From positions 806,001 to 870,000 of the forward strand of contig CAWAPS010000002.1 of the NCBI GenBank assembly GCA_963783945.1: a stretch of 64,000 bases of DNA. The letters are read 5' to 3'. Numbering within the stretch: position 1 is the stretch's first letter; every line of letters starts with the position of its first letter. Of this stretch, positions 32,548 through 41,522 are shown one piece after another. The translations under genes and the position numbers were made by a program. The notes under the pieces were generated by a model, which was not told the origin of the DNA, did no database searches, and saw only the letters and a list, made by a program, of their open reading frames with translations. Source of the stretch: CAWAPS01 sp963783945. GTDB taxonomy: Bacteria; Actinomycetota; Acidimicrobiia; Acidimicrobiales; Palsa-688.

Positions 32548-35529
32548 GTGAAGTTGGGGCTATTGGGACCGTTGGTGGTAGCAGTCGATGACTGCTCGGA
32601 GGTCGCAGTTACGGCTCGCAAGCAGCGGGCGGTGCTGGAGTTATTGGCTCTCCGGGTGGGGGCGGTGGTCCAGCTCGGCGACCTCATCGACGCTTTGTGG
32701 GGGGAAGCCCCGCCCACTACAGCCAACAAGATCGTCCAGACCTACGTTCACGCTTTGCGCCAGAAGCTTCCGTCGGAGACGATCAAGACGGTCAGCGGGG
32801 GATACCGATTGAGCATCCCGGCTGAAGATGTGGACGTGGGGCGATTCGAACGGCTGCTGCGGGCAGGACACGACGCGATCGAGGACAGCGATCCCGGCCG
32901 GGCAACGGAGTACCTGTCCGAGGGGCTGGCTCTGTGGCGGGGCGAGCCACTTGTCGATCTGGCCGACCAGATGGTGGGTTTGGTCGAAGGAGTCCGCCTG
33001 GCTGAGCTGCGCAGATCCGGGGAGGAGCAGCTGTTCGAGGCCCGCCTGCTGTTGGGCGAGAACGCCCGGTTGGTTGTCGACCTGGAAACGGCGGTGGCAG
33101 CCGAACCGCTGCGGGAGCGGCGTTGGGGCCAGCTGATGCTGGCTCTGTACCGCTCGGGCCGCCAAGCCGACGCGCTACGGGCCTATGAACGGGTGCGGGT
33201 TCACCTCGACGAGCTACTCGGAGTCGAGCCCGGCGCCGAACTGAAGGCGCTCGAGGAAGCGATACTTCTGCAAAAGCCCGAGCTGGACTGGACACCCCCT
33301 TTGCCATTTTTGGTTGGCTCTGCGTCCAAGAAGGCGGCCGGACCATTCCCCACCCTTGCTCGACGTCCGCACGTCCCCACGCCGATCAACACTTTCGTCG
33401 GACGCAGTGAGGAGGCTCTGCGGATCACGAGGCTTCTGGATGACTCACGGCTACTTACCCTGGTTGGCGTCGGCGGAGCCGGCAAGACCCGCTTGGCGAT
33501 CCATGTCACCGCCCGACTGGCGGACGACGGACCGGGCGAGGCCTGGTTCGCCGATCTCGCGTCGATCGCCGATCCCGGGCTGGTACCTCAAATCGTGGCC
33601 GACGCCCTGGGATATCACCCGCACGCAGACGAGATAACCATCGACGGTCTGACGGAGTTCATTGGAGATCAGCAGCTGCTTCTTGTGGTCGACAACTGCG
33701 AACACGTGATCGACCACGCGGCGTCGGTCATAGACCGACTGCTCAGAGGCGCACCCCGGGCCAAGGTCCTGGCGACCAGTCGAGAACCTCTGGGCATCAA
33801 CGGTGAAGTTGTGTGGCGCGTCCAACCGATGACCGTGCCCGCCAACCTGGATCCGGGCCATACCGATGAGATATGGGCCTCCGACTCAGTACAGCTGTTT
33901 CTACAGCGAGCCGCCGCGGCCGACCCCCTCCTGGATCTGACTGATGATGCCCAGACGATCGGACAGATCGTCACCACGTTGGAGGGGCTGCCTTTGGCCA
34001 TCGAGCTGGCTGCGGCAAGAGTCGACACTCTCCGCCCGGATGACATCTTGAGCCGGCTCCATCATCGCTTCGATCTCCTCGAGCACGGACCGCGCCTGTC
34101 GGCACCCCGCCAGAGAAGCCTCGAAGGCTCTATCGACTGGAGCTATCGGCTGCTCGATCCCTGCGAGGCGCTGGTGCTGAGGCGAGCCTCGATATTCCTC
34201 GGCGCGTTCAGCATTGAAGCCCTTCAAACCGTCACCGCCGATGCCTCACCTCCAGATCCAGGGGGATTGGAGCCGGTCGTCGAGCGTCTGGCATCGAAGT
34301 CCCTGCTTTCACCTCTCAGGCAGCCTGGGATCGACCGTTACCGCCTCTTGGACAGCATCCGGCAATTTGCCAGGGATCGCCTGGAGGCGTCACCCGACGA
34401 TGAGGCGCCCCGGGTTCGGGCCGCGCACGCCCGGTACTACTTGTCATTGTCCGCACGGGCACGGCCTGAGTTGAGCGGCCCGGCACAGGCCTCCTGGCTC
34501 GATACTGTAAGCGAGGAGTTGTCGGATCTTCGGGTGGCGCTCGAGTACCTCAGCGCGTCGCCGGAAACGATCGACGACGCACTCGAAATCTTCGGAGCTC
34601 TTGGCCGCTACTGGTTCGTCAGAGCCCAGCCGGCCGAAGCCCTCTCTCTCGCCGAGTCCCTACTCGAGAGGGTCCACCCGGGTATGTCCGTCCAAAAGGC
34701 GCGAGGCCTTATCGCAGGTCTCTGGGCCGCGGTATACCAAAGGCCAAAGCTGGCACGAAAGTGGGGCCAGGAGGCGCTGCAAATAGGGCAGGCCCTCGAC
34801 GATCCGGAACTGACATGCGAAGCCAGCGCCATGCTGGCGGCTGCGTCATTCTTCGCAGGCGAGCCCGATCGAGCGATTGGGAGGAAAGCGATCGCCTTAG
34901 CCCATCGACTCGGCGATCCCGTACTTGTGGGCCTGGCGCATATGGGACACGGACTGGCGATGTTCACCATTGACATCGTGGCGGCCCGCCACGCCCTTCG
35001 GGATGCACTCGATGCGACCGAGGCATCCGGGGACTTGCTGGTCCGGTACGTGGCTCTGGGCGATCTGGGCGAGGCGTGCCGCGACGAGGGTGACCTCCGT
35101 GAGGCGGAACGCTTCTACCGCGCCGCCCTGAACATTCGGGACGAACTGGCGTACGACGACTCCCTGACTCTGGCCATCCTCGGGTTGGTGCTACTCAACA
35201 GACGCAGCTTCGCCGACGCCAGGCAATACCTGGTCGACGCTGTCCACTCCGGCCGGCGCAATTCACTGCATCAAGCCCTGTTCCCGTTGTACGGCCTGGC
35301 CGCTTATTGCATTGAGCGCGGAGCACTCGAATCGGGAGCCATTCTCTACGGGTTCGCCGACGGGATGTCGGCTGGTACCACCCTGGCGTTTCTGGATCTC
35401 GAGGCGACTAGGGAGAACAACATCGCTCACATGACGCAAGGTCTCGGGTCGAGGTACGACAGCATCTACAAATCCGGAAGATTGCTCGGCTGGGCTGATG
35501 TACTCGGTCTGATCGAGACTCTTCCGTAA
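32548..35529 (+). CDS. AfsR/SARP-family transcriptional regulator (BTAD-NB-ARC-TPR)
   Basis: 993 residues. The N-terminus (~1-95) is an OmpR/SARP-type winged helix (LGLLGPLVVAVD, ARKQRAVLELLALRVG, VSGGYRLSI). Residues ~100-245 are a bacterial transcriptional activation domain (RFERLLRAGHDAI, RALRAYERVR-like). Residues ~285-600 are an NB-ARC/STAND ATPase with P-loop GVGGAGKT near 306 and Walker B LLLVVDNCEHV. The rest is TPR-like helices (AERFYRAALNIRDEL). Such regulators control secondary metabolism or large catabolic sets. GTG 32548 is the start that gives the usual VKLGLLGP opening; the frame upstream is a low-complexity lead with a poly-C tract near 32352. Confidence 0.9.
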   Translation: MKLGLLGPLVVAVDDCSEVAVTARKQRAVLELLALRVGAVVQLGDLIDALWGEAPPTTANKIVQTYVHALRQKLPSETIKTVSGGYRLSIPAEDVDVGRFERLLRAGHDAIEDSDPGRATEYLSEGLALWRGEPLVDLADQMVGLVEGVRLAELRRSGEEQLFEARLLLGENARLVVDLETAVAAEPLRERRWGQLMLALYRSGRQADALRAYERVRVHLDELLGVEPGAELKALEEAILLQKPELDWTPPLPFLVGSASKKAAGPFPTLARRPHVPTPINTFVGRSEEALRITRLLDDSRLLTLVGVGGAGKTRLAIHVTARLADDGPGEAWFADLASIADPGLVPQIVADALGYHPHADEITIDGLTEFIGDQQLLLVVDNCEHVIDHAASVIDRLLRGAPRAKVLATSREPLGINGEVVWRVQPMTVPANLDPGHTDEIWASDSVQLFLQRAAAADPLLDLTDDAQTIGQIVTTLEGLPLAIELAAARVDTLRPDDILSRLHHRFDLLEHGPRLSAPRQRSLEGSIDWSYRLLDPCEALVLRRASIFLGAFSIEALQTVTADASPPDPGGLEPVVERLASKSLLSPLRQPGIDRYRLLDSIRQFARDRLEASPDDEAPRVRAAHARYYLSLSARARPELSGPAQASWLDTVSEELSDLRVALEYLSASPETIDDALEIFGALGRYWFVRAQPAEALSLAESLLERVHPGMSVQKARGLIAGLWAAVYQRPKLARKWGQEALQIGQALDDPELTCEASAMLAAASFFAGEPDRAIGRKAIALAHRLGDPVLVGLAHMGHGLAMFTIDIVAARHALRDALDATEASGDLLVRYVALGDLGEACRDEGDLREAERFYRAALNIRDELAYDDSLTLAILGLVLLNRRSFADARQYLVDAVHSGRRNSLHQALFPLYGLAAYCIERGALESGAILYGFADGMSAGTTLAFLDLEATRENNIAHMTQGLGSRYDSIYKSGRLLGWADVLGLIETLP

Positions 35530-35530
35530 A

Positions 35531-36241
35531 TCACGGCTTGTCGAGCGAGCTGATCAGCTCATCGCCGGCACCGATGAGCAGGTCCGCCGTTTGCAGAGCG
35601 GTCATGCCTACAACGGCCTCGTGCCGAGCTCCGAGGTGGAGCCGGTCAATCAACTCGAACACCTCGCCGCCGTGGCAAACATCGATCGTCGAGTGGTGCC
35701 GGAGTGTCGCGAACGCCTCTTCTCGGAAACCCGTGGCGCGGATCATCTGCTCGATGAACCTACCAGAGGGCGGATAGCCCTCCAGGACGGCGCAATAGCC
35801 GAGGATCGCCACCGGGTGGGCGTGCAAGGTCCAGTAGTAGACCGACCCCACCAGGGCGGCGATCGTCGGCGAGCCGGGCCTCAGCATCAACGCCTCGGGA
35901 TCGCCGCCTACCTGGGCATAGTCTCCCAGGATCCAGGTGGCGTGGTCTGCTTCCTCCGCGATGTGAAGACCCAACCAGGTGATGAGCGGCTCGGCAACCG
36001 GGTCGTCCTCGGCGGCGAGCTCAACCGCTTTTCGCTCGGCGGCGACCATGAGCGGGACGGTGGCCCTCACCTCGCTGTACATCAACTCGAGGAGGGCCCG
36101 GTACATGGGTCGAGGCTTGGGATGCTCGGCCATCATCCGCGATCGGGCCGACACCTCGGCTACCAGAGGTCCCAGCTTGGCCCGCAGGCAGCGGGCTGCG
36201 CTGTCCGCTGCGATGACGCTGGACGGTCGCTGTTTCGTCAT
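35531..36241 (-). CDS. Heme-oxygenase-like diiron enzyme (iron-containing redox enzyme family)
   Basis: 236-residue all-helical protein. Likely iron ligands are spread in the order expected of heme-oxygenase-like diiron oxidases: Glu in ERKAVELAAE, EEADHATW (Glu, His), AVLEGYPP (Glu), and HSTIDVCHGGEVF (His, Asp, His). YYWTLHAHPVAILGY matches the TenA/PqqC-like core. Relatives oxidise fatty acids, amino acids or N-containing substrates with O2. AAGGGA stands directly before ATG 36241. Immediately upstream on the same strand is a 51-residue peptide gene, so the enzyme may act on that peptide; this is inference. Convergent with the AfsR-like gene, 1 bp apart. Confidence 0.78.
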   Translation of the reverse strand: MTKQRPSSVIAADSAARCLRAKLGPLVAEVSARSRMMAEHPKPRPMYRALLELMYSEVRATVPLMVAAERKAVELAAEDDPVAEPLITWLGLHIAEEADHATWILGDYAQVGGDPEALMLRPGSPTIAALVGSVYYWTLHAHPVAILGYCAVLEGYPPSGRFIEQMIRATGFREEAFATLRHHSTIDVCHGGEVFELIDRLHLGARHEAVVGMTALQTADLLIGAGDELISSLDKP

Positions 36242-36292
36242 TCCCTTGCACCTTTCTTGTCCGGACTCGTAGGTCCGCGCCATCCCGCTCGC

Positions 36293-36448
36293 TCAGAGCA
36301 GGAGGAACGAGCCGTGGCTGAGGACATCTACTGTCTTGCGCGCCTCTTCGCCGACTCGGGTCAGGAACCGGGCCAGGATGGCCTCCTCCTCAGGGAAGGC
36401 TTCACCCTTGCGGCGGTCGCTGGTGCTGGTAGTGGTCTTGCTGGACAT
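36293..36448 (-). CDS. 51-residue peptide, possible precursor for the diiron enzyme
   Basis: ATG 36448 is preceded by GGAGGATATCA, one of the best ribosome sites in the window. The peptide has a polar Thr/Ser-rich start (MSSKTTTSTSDRRKGEAF), an amphipathic middle (EEEAILARFLTRVGEEARK) and a short C-terminal segment VDVLSHGSFLLL. It ends 51 bp before the diiron-enzyme start on the same strand, so the two form an operon. Size, helical leader-like middle and distinct tail resemble ribosomally made, modified peptide precursors, but no known class is recognised; a small structural or accessory protein is the alternative. Confidence 0.55.
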   Translation of the reverse strand: MSSKTTTSTSDRRKGEAFPEEEAILARFLTRVGEEARKTVDVLSHGSFLLL

Positions 36449-36883
36449 TGATATCCTCCATTCGTCGGGTGGGCTCGTGGCCCACGACCGAGCGTGACTC
36501 GGGTCGGTCGAACAGCGGTCGGGACCTGGTAGCAGCGGCGGTAGGGCCCGGGTAGGGCGTCGGTAGAGCGACCGCGCGGCCACCGCTGAAGCAGTGCAAG
36601 CTACAGTGCCCGGTCCGGCGTCACCGGGCGACTTGCCGGGTGGGCCGGCCAAGGCTCGCGAGATCCTCCAGATCCACGTATCAGACGGGCCGGATGTGCC
36701 TCGTTAGCGTCGGGCAATTGTGGGCAGGGGTGCCACCACCACCACTGGTGATGGAGCCCAGCCCCCTTTCCTGCTACGGCGAGTCAGAGTTGGATAGCCA
36801 GTACCGGGCGGTGTCCAGGACCGATTCCGGAGCTTGAGAGACGATCGCCAGTCATGTTTCGACATCCCGAGGAGCTAGCCCCG
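36449..36883. other. Divergent intergenic region
   Basis: Between the peptide gene and the ABC transporter. It contains GGTAG repeated four times between about 36527 and 36571 and a CACCACCACCACTGGTG-like inverted repeat near 36733-36749. Both promoters must lie here; no convincing -35/-10 pair was found. Confidence 0.4.
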
Positions 36884-37645
36884 ATGACCGTCAACCCGAT
36901 CTTGTCCGCACGGGGAGTGCGCAAGACATTCGAGGCGGATCTGGCCCCCGTCCGCGCCCTGCGGGGAGCTGACCTGGACGTGGTCAAGGGGGAGTTCATC
37001 GCCATCATGGGCCCGTCGGGCTGCGGTAAGTCCACGCTGCTGAACCTGATCGCCGGTTTGGACGCGGCCGACGAGGGCGAGATAGTGCTGGCCGGCCAGA
37101 CCATCACCGGCCGCGACGAAGACTGGTTGGCCCGGATGCGGCGCCGGGACATCGGGATGGTGTTCCAGTTCTTCAATCTGCTCGAGGGCATGACCGTGCT
37201 GGAGAACGTAGCGCTGCCTGCCATCATCGCTGGAAAGCGCCGCAAGGCGGCCGAGGCGCAGGCGCGTGATCTCTTGGACCTGCTCGGCCTCGGCGACAAG
37301 ATGAACGAGGTCCCGGCGGTGCTCTCAGGTGGTCAACGCCAGCGGCTGGCTATCGCCCGGGCCCTGGCCAACCAGCCGACCCTTCTGCTGGCCGACGAAC
37401 CGACGGGCGCGCTGGACAGTGACGGGGGCCGAGAAGTTCTCGAACTCTTCCGCCGGCTGCATGCCGACGGCCAGACCATACTCATGGTCACCCACAGCAC
37501 CGAGGTGGCGTCCGGAGCCAGCCGCGCCGTGCACATGCGCGACGGTCGTATCCAGGACGAGGGGGCGCCGGGTGGTCAAGCGGGCGCGGGATCCACTGTG
37601 GGTGTCACGGCGGAGCTGGTCGGTCCTACGGACCTCGGTCGGTAG
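36884..37645 (+). CDS. ABC transporter ATP-binding protein (MacB/LolD type)
   Basis: 253 residues. Walker A GPSGCGKST near residue 43, Q-loop VFQFFNLLEGMTVLEN, signature LSGGQRQRLAIARAL, Walker B LLLADEPTGALD and the switch His in MVTHSTE are all intact. The THSTEVA and ALDSDGG forms are typical of ATPases that drive FtsX/MacB-like permeases. ATG 36884 has GAGGAG 9 nt upstream; the in-frame ATG at 36854 is an alternative. It pairs with the permease 55 bp downstream; it might also serve the broken permease at 47964. Confidence 0.93.
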   Translation: MTVNPILSARGVRKTFEADLAPVRALRGADLDVVKGEFIAIMGPSGCGKSTLLNLIAGLDAADEGEIVLAGQTITGRDEDWLARMRRRDIGMVFQFFNLLEGMTVLENVALPAIIAGKRRKAAEAQARDLLDLLGLGDKMNEVPAVLSGGQRQRLAIARALANQPTLLLADEPTGALDSDGGREVLELFRRLHADGQTILMVTHSTEVASGASRAVHMRDGRIQDEGAPGGQAGAGSTVGVTAELVGPTDLGR

Positions 37646-37699
37646 GACGACGGGTCGGTTGGCGGGACGAGATAGAGCAGACGCGTCAGTGGTTTACGA

Positions 37700-40180
37700 G
37701 TGATGGCGACCGCCATGTATCGCGTCCGGGCCGCGGTTCGCGTCGAGTGGCGATCGCTTCTCGCCGTTGCTCTGCTGGTGGGCGTGGCCGGCGGGGCCGT
37801 GCTGGCGAGCCTGGGCGCCGCCAGCCGGACCGACACCGCTTTCTCCCGGATGCGCCACGCCACCAACGCCTGGGACCTCCTCGTCAACCCCAACAACGGG
37901 TCGGACTCCAAGCTGACGATGGCCGAGCTGCGGAAGCTCCCGGCGGTCCAGTCCATCGGCCGGGTCGACGGGGTGATCCTGTACCCATCTCTCGTCAAAT
38001 CGATCTCCGACGCCTTCAGTCTTCCGCCCCTGATAATCGCTGATCGCAACGCCACGTACACCGTCGGCCGGCCGCGGATGATCGCTGGGCATCAGCCCTC
38101 CCCCGACGATCCAGACGGGGTATGGGTTGAGCGATCGTTCGCCGCGTCCCGCCACCTCAAGGTGGGCCAGACCTTCACCTATACGATCATCACTCAGGGC
38201 TTGCTCAACGAGGCCATGAGCCAGCCCTCGCTGTCCGACGCGGAGACGTTGATCCGGCACGCCCCCGCCAATCTGAAAGGCACGTTCCGCGTCGATGGGA
38301 TCGGTGTAACGAGCGATGGGGTAGTGGACGATCCCGGGTACACCCCCGCGTCGTTCGTGCTCACGCCGGCGTTCGAGGCGGACCACCCCGCTCTGCAAGT
38401 TCCGTATTGGGGCGCCATGATCAAGCTGAAGCCCGACACCAACGTCGACGCCTTCACTGCCCAGGTGAGGGCACTGGTCCCACGGGAGTCGATAGCGTTC
38501 CAGCGGGCGTCCGCCGTCACCGCGGAGGTAGTCGACGCCACCGAACCGCAAGTGATAGCGCTGGAGGCGTTCGCCGGCCTGGCTGCGCTGCTCGGCCTGG
38601 TAGTGGTCAGCCAGGCGATCTCACGCCGTCTTCAGATCGACGCTCGCCACAACCCGACGCTGGCGGCTCTAGGGATGACGAGGTCTCAACGAGCGGCGGA
38701 ATCGATAGCCAAGTCTATGGTGGCCGTGATTGCCGGCGCCGCACTGGCCGTGGGGATCGCCGTGGCCACGTCGGAGCTGGGCCCGGTGGGGACGGTGCGA
38801 GTCGCCGAGGTGCACCCGGGTATCCGATTCGATTGGACTCTGTTGCTGGCCGGCGGAGTCTCGGTGATCGCCGTGGGAGCCCTCCTCTCGGTCATTCCGG
38901 CCTGGAGATCCTCCCGCGTGCTGACCGGAGAGACTGTGGCGCGGAGGTCTCGGGTGGCCGGAGCGGTCGCCGCCTCCGGTGGGTCGCTGGCCGCTGTCAT
39001 CGGGGTCCGCTTCGGGCTCGAAGCGGGGCCGCGCTGGACATCTGTCCCGGTGCGGACCACCCTGCTCGCCGCCGCCACTGCAGTCGCCCTCGTCACGTCG
39101 CTGGCTGTGTTCTCGACCAGCCTCAATCACCTCCTCGCCACCCCCCGTCTCTATGGTGCCCCCTGGGACGGACAGGTCGAGTTGGACGACCTCAACAGCT
39201 CAAACGGCCCGAACAGCTCGAGTCCCGTTGAGGTCGCGGCCGCGCAGCAGAAGTTCGTTGCGGTAGCCAGCCGATCCGGCTCGGTTTCGGCCTGGTCGCT
39301 GCTGGACGTCGGCGAGGTCCGTTCAGGTAACCGCGCTATCCCCGCCGTTGGCTTGTCGATGGGCCACCCGGGCGTGCCGGTGACGATAGACGGAGGCCGG
39401 GCGCCGGCATCGGTCGACGAGGTGGCGTTAGGTCAGACGACCATCGACAGCCTCCACACCCATATCGGGGCATCGGTGCTCCTGTCGCGTGGCGAAACGG
39501 GACCACCCGAGCCCGTGCTGGTGGTGGGGCGGGCCGTGCTGCCCGGGCTGGCCCCTTATCCCGGGTCGGACAAGGCGGGCTTAGGCGTGGGTGCCCTTCT
39601 GACCGAGGGCGGCTGGAAGCGGTTCAGCTCCGACTACCAGAAGACCGAATACATCTTCCGCTGGGCCCCCGGTAAGTCGCTCGCCACTCTGACTGCGACC
39701 TTTCAGCATGATGACCCGAAAGAGCTGCCGCTTACCGTCGACCCGGCGAACCGCCCGGCCGGAGTGATGAGCGCCGACCGCTTGCGCGCCACCCCCACCG
39801 TGCTCGGCGGCCTGCTGGCGGTTCTGCTCGCGGCGGCCGTCGCCAACGCACTGGTGGTGGCGGTGCGGCGGCGCCGCCGTGACCTGGCCGTGCTGCGCAC
39901 GCTCGGGTTCACCACTGGTCAGGTGGTGCGCACCGTGTTGTGGCAAGCGACGACCGTTGGTGCGGCCGGTCTGATCGTGGGCATACCGGCCGGGATCATC
40001 GTCGGACGGTGGACTTGGACGTTGCTGGCCGACCGGCTCGGCACCGTGGCCCAACCGCTGGTATCGGCTTCCTCCGTTATCGGGGTGGCGGCTGCGGTGC
40101 TGGTGCTCAGCAACGCCGTCGGGCTGATTCCCGGATTCCGGGCGGCGCGCCGGCCCGGGCGAGGTCTCCGACCCGAATAG
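37700..40180 (+). CDS. FtsX-like ABC transporter permease
   Basis: 826 residues (GTG 37700 or ATG 37703). Membrane spans are visible at ~18-38, ~285-305, ~335-355, ~370-395, ~445-465 and three near the C-terminus (~690-710, ~735-755, ~775-800), with two large extracytoplasmic loops between. This duplicated FtsX layout is typical of actinobacterial MacB-like exporters. LRTLGFTTGQVVRTVLWQ is the coupling region of the second FtsX domain. With the ATPase before it, it forms a complete transporter for a lipid, peptide or antibiotic; substrate unknown. Confidence 0.9.
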   Translation: MMATAMYRVRAAVRVEWRSLLAVALLVGVAGGAVLASLGAASRTDTAFSRMRHATNAWDLLVNPNNGSDSKLTMAELRKLPAVQSIGRVDGVILYPSLVKSISDAFSLPPLIIADRNATYTVGRPRMIAGHQPSPDDPDGVWVERSFAASRHLKVGQTFTYTIITQGLLNEAMSQPSLSDAETLIRHAPANLKGTFRVDGIGVTSDGVVDDPGYTPASFVLTPAFEADHPALQVPYWGAMIKLKPDTNVDAFTAQVRALVPRESIAFQRASAVTAEVVDATEPQVIALEAFAGLAALLGLVVVSQAISRRLQIDARHNPTLAALGMTRSQRAAESIAKSMVAVIAGAALAVGIAVATSELGPVGTVRVAEVHPGIRFDWTLLLAGGVSVIAVGALLSVIPAWRSSRVLTGETVARRSRVAGAVAASGGSLAAVIGVRFGLEAGPRWTSVPVRTTLLAAATAVALVTSLAVFSTSLNHLLATPRLYGAPWDGQVELDDLNSSNGPNSSSPVEVAAAQQKFVAVASRSGSVSAWSLLDVGEVRSGNRAIPAVGLSMGHPGVPVTIDGGRAPASVDEVALGQTTIDSLHTHIGASVLLSRGETGPPEPVLVVGRAVLPGLAPYPGSDKAGLGVGALLTEGGWKRFSSDYQKTEYIFRWAPGKSLATLTATFQHDDPKELPLTVDPANRPAGVMSADRLRATPTVLGGLLAVLLAAAVANALVVAVRRRRRDLAVLRTLGFTTGQVVRTVLWQATTVGAAGLIVGIPAGIIVGRWTWTLLADRLGTVAQPLVSASSVIGVAAAVLVLSNAVGLIPGFRAARRPGRGLRPE

Positions 40181-40256
40181 CCACCAAGATCTCCAGGAGG
40201 AGCTTCGCCACCGGCAGAGGCGGCCCCGGGGAGGACGAGGCGCTACGATCCGCGAC

Positions 40257-40946
40257 GTGAGCATCCGAGTCACGGTGGCCGAGGACGCGCTGCTCGTCAG
40301 GGAAGGCATCGCGACCGTCCTCGGCGCCGAACCTGACGTGGAGATTGCGGCTCTGTGCGCCGACTTCGACGAGCTGATGGCGTCAGTAGAAGCCAGCGCG
40401 CCCGATGTCGTCATCACCGACATCCGGATGCCTCCTACGGGGACAGACGAGGGCATCCGGGCGGCCGGTGAGCTGCGCCAGACCCATCCTTCCCTCGGCG
40501 TTGTGGTGCTTTCGCAGTACATCGACGCCGCCTACGCCGTAGCCCTGTTCGACACGGGATCCAAGGGCCGGGCCTACCTGCTCAAAGAGCGTGTGTCCGA
40601 TCCGGCCCAGCTGATCGGAGCCGTGCGGACAGTGGCTGCCGGCGGCTCGGTCATCGACCCAAAGGTAGTCGAGGTGCTGGTTGAGGCTCGCGCCCGCCCG
40701 AAAGCGTCCCCGCTCAGGTTCCTGACGCCCAGGGAGCTCGACGTCCTCGGCGAAATCGCCCGGGGCAAGAACAACGCCGGAGTGGCGGCGGGCCTGGGCT
40801 TGTCGGAAAGGATGGTCGAGAAGCACATCAACTCCCTCTTCGCCAAGCTCGGCCTGACCGAGGAGCCGGAGGTCCACCGGCGGGTCAGCGCAGTGCTGCT
40901 CTACCTGGCCGAACGGCCGGTGCGGCGCGCCGAAACGGGGGCCTGA
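40257..40946 (+). CDS. LuxR/NarL-type response regulator
   Basis: 229 residues. Receiver domain with acidic pair VTVAEDALLV, phospho-acceptor Asp in VVITDIRMPP and Lys in AYLLKERV. C-terminal HTH is LTPRELDVLGEIARGKNNAGVAAGLGLSERMVEKHINSLFAKLGL, the complete LuxR-type output. GTG start at 40257. Its receiver is a clear paralogue of that in the cyclase at 43583-45013 (ITDIRMPP, VVVLSQY). The histidine kinase at 41523 is the likely partner. Confidence 0.93.
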   Translation: MSIRVTVAEDALLVREGIATVLGAEPDVEIAALCADFDELMASVEASAPDVVITDIRMPPTGTDEGIRAAGELRQTHPSLGVVVLSQYIDAAYAVALFDTGSKGRAYLLKERVSDPAQLIGAVRTVAAGGSVIDPKVVEVLVEARARPKASPLRFLTPRELDVLGEIARGKNNAGVAAGLGLSERMVEKHINSLFAKLGLTEEPEVHRRVSAVLLYLAERPVRRAETGA

Positions 40947-41056
40947 GAACGTACGGGCCGGGGGAGGCCAGCATCCCCCGGGGTTGCGAGGCCCGCACCC
41001 TCGGCGAGGCCCGCGCTTCGTGCGACACTGAGGTAGCACTAAGGAGGCAACCCGCG

Positions 41057-41437
41057 TTGAACGTCGATTCCGTGTCTGTGCTGATCGTCGACGATCAGGC
41101 GCCCTTTCGGGCCGCGGCGCGGACCGTGGTCGCCGTGACCGCCGGCTTCGAAGTGGTCGGTGAGGTCGAAACCGGCGAGGCGGCAATCAGCGAGGCCCGA
41201 GCCGTTTCACCCGGTCTGATCCTGATGGACATCAACCTACCGGGCGTCAACGGCATCGACGCCACCCGGGAGATCATGTCGGAAGCCCCAGGGACGGTCG
41301 TGATACTCCTGTCGACTTATCAGTCCGGAGATTTGCCTGCCGATGCGGCGTCCTGTGGGGCGGCCGCATACGTGCACAAAGAAGACTTCAGCCCCGACGA
41401 GGTCCGCCGCATCTGGGATGCTCGGTTGGGCGCCTGA
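41057..41437 (+). CDS. Single-domain response regulator (receiver only)
   Basis: 126 residues: acidic pair VLIVDDQ, phospho-acceptor in LILMDINLPG, Thr/Ser in ILLSTY and Lys in AAYVHKEDF. No output domain. TTG start at 41057, well supported by AAGGAGG 9 nt upstream. It likely acts as a phosphate sink or protein-interaction switch for the neighbouring kinase. Confidence 0.88.
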   Translation: MNVDSVSVLIVDDQAPFRAAARTVVAVTAGFEVVGEVETGEAAISEARAVSPGLILMDINLPGVNGIDATREIMSEAPGTVVILLSTYQSGDLPADAASCGAAAYVHKEDFSPDEVRRIWDARLGA

Positions 41438-41466
41438 GCCGGTTGGTCATGCGGTCCTGAGCGGGG

Positions 41467-41500
41467 CTCCGGCCCGGGCCCGGGCCCGGCCGGCACCCGG
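41467..41500. terminator. GC-rich hairpin between convergent genes
   Basis: GGCCCGGGCCCGGGCCCGGCC-like self-complementary sequence lies between the receiver gene (ends 41437) and the kinase gene (ends 41523). It can fold into a strong stem and plausibly terminates both transcripts. Confidence 0.45.
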
Positions 41501-41522
41501 ATCGAGGCCGACGGCACGGCTT

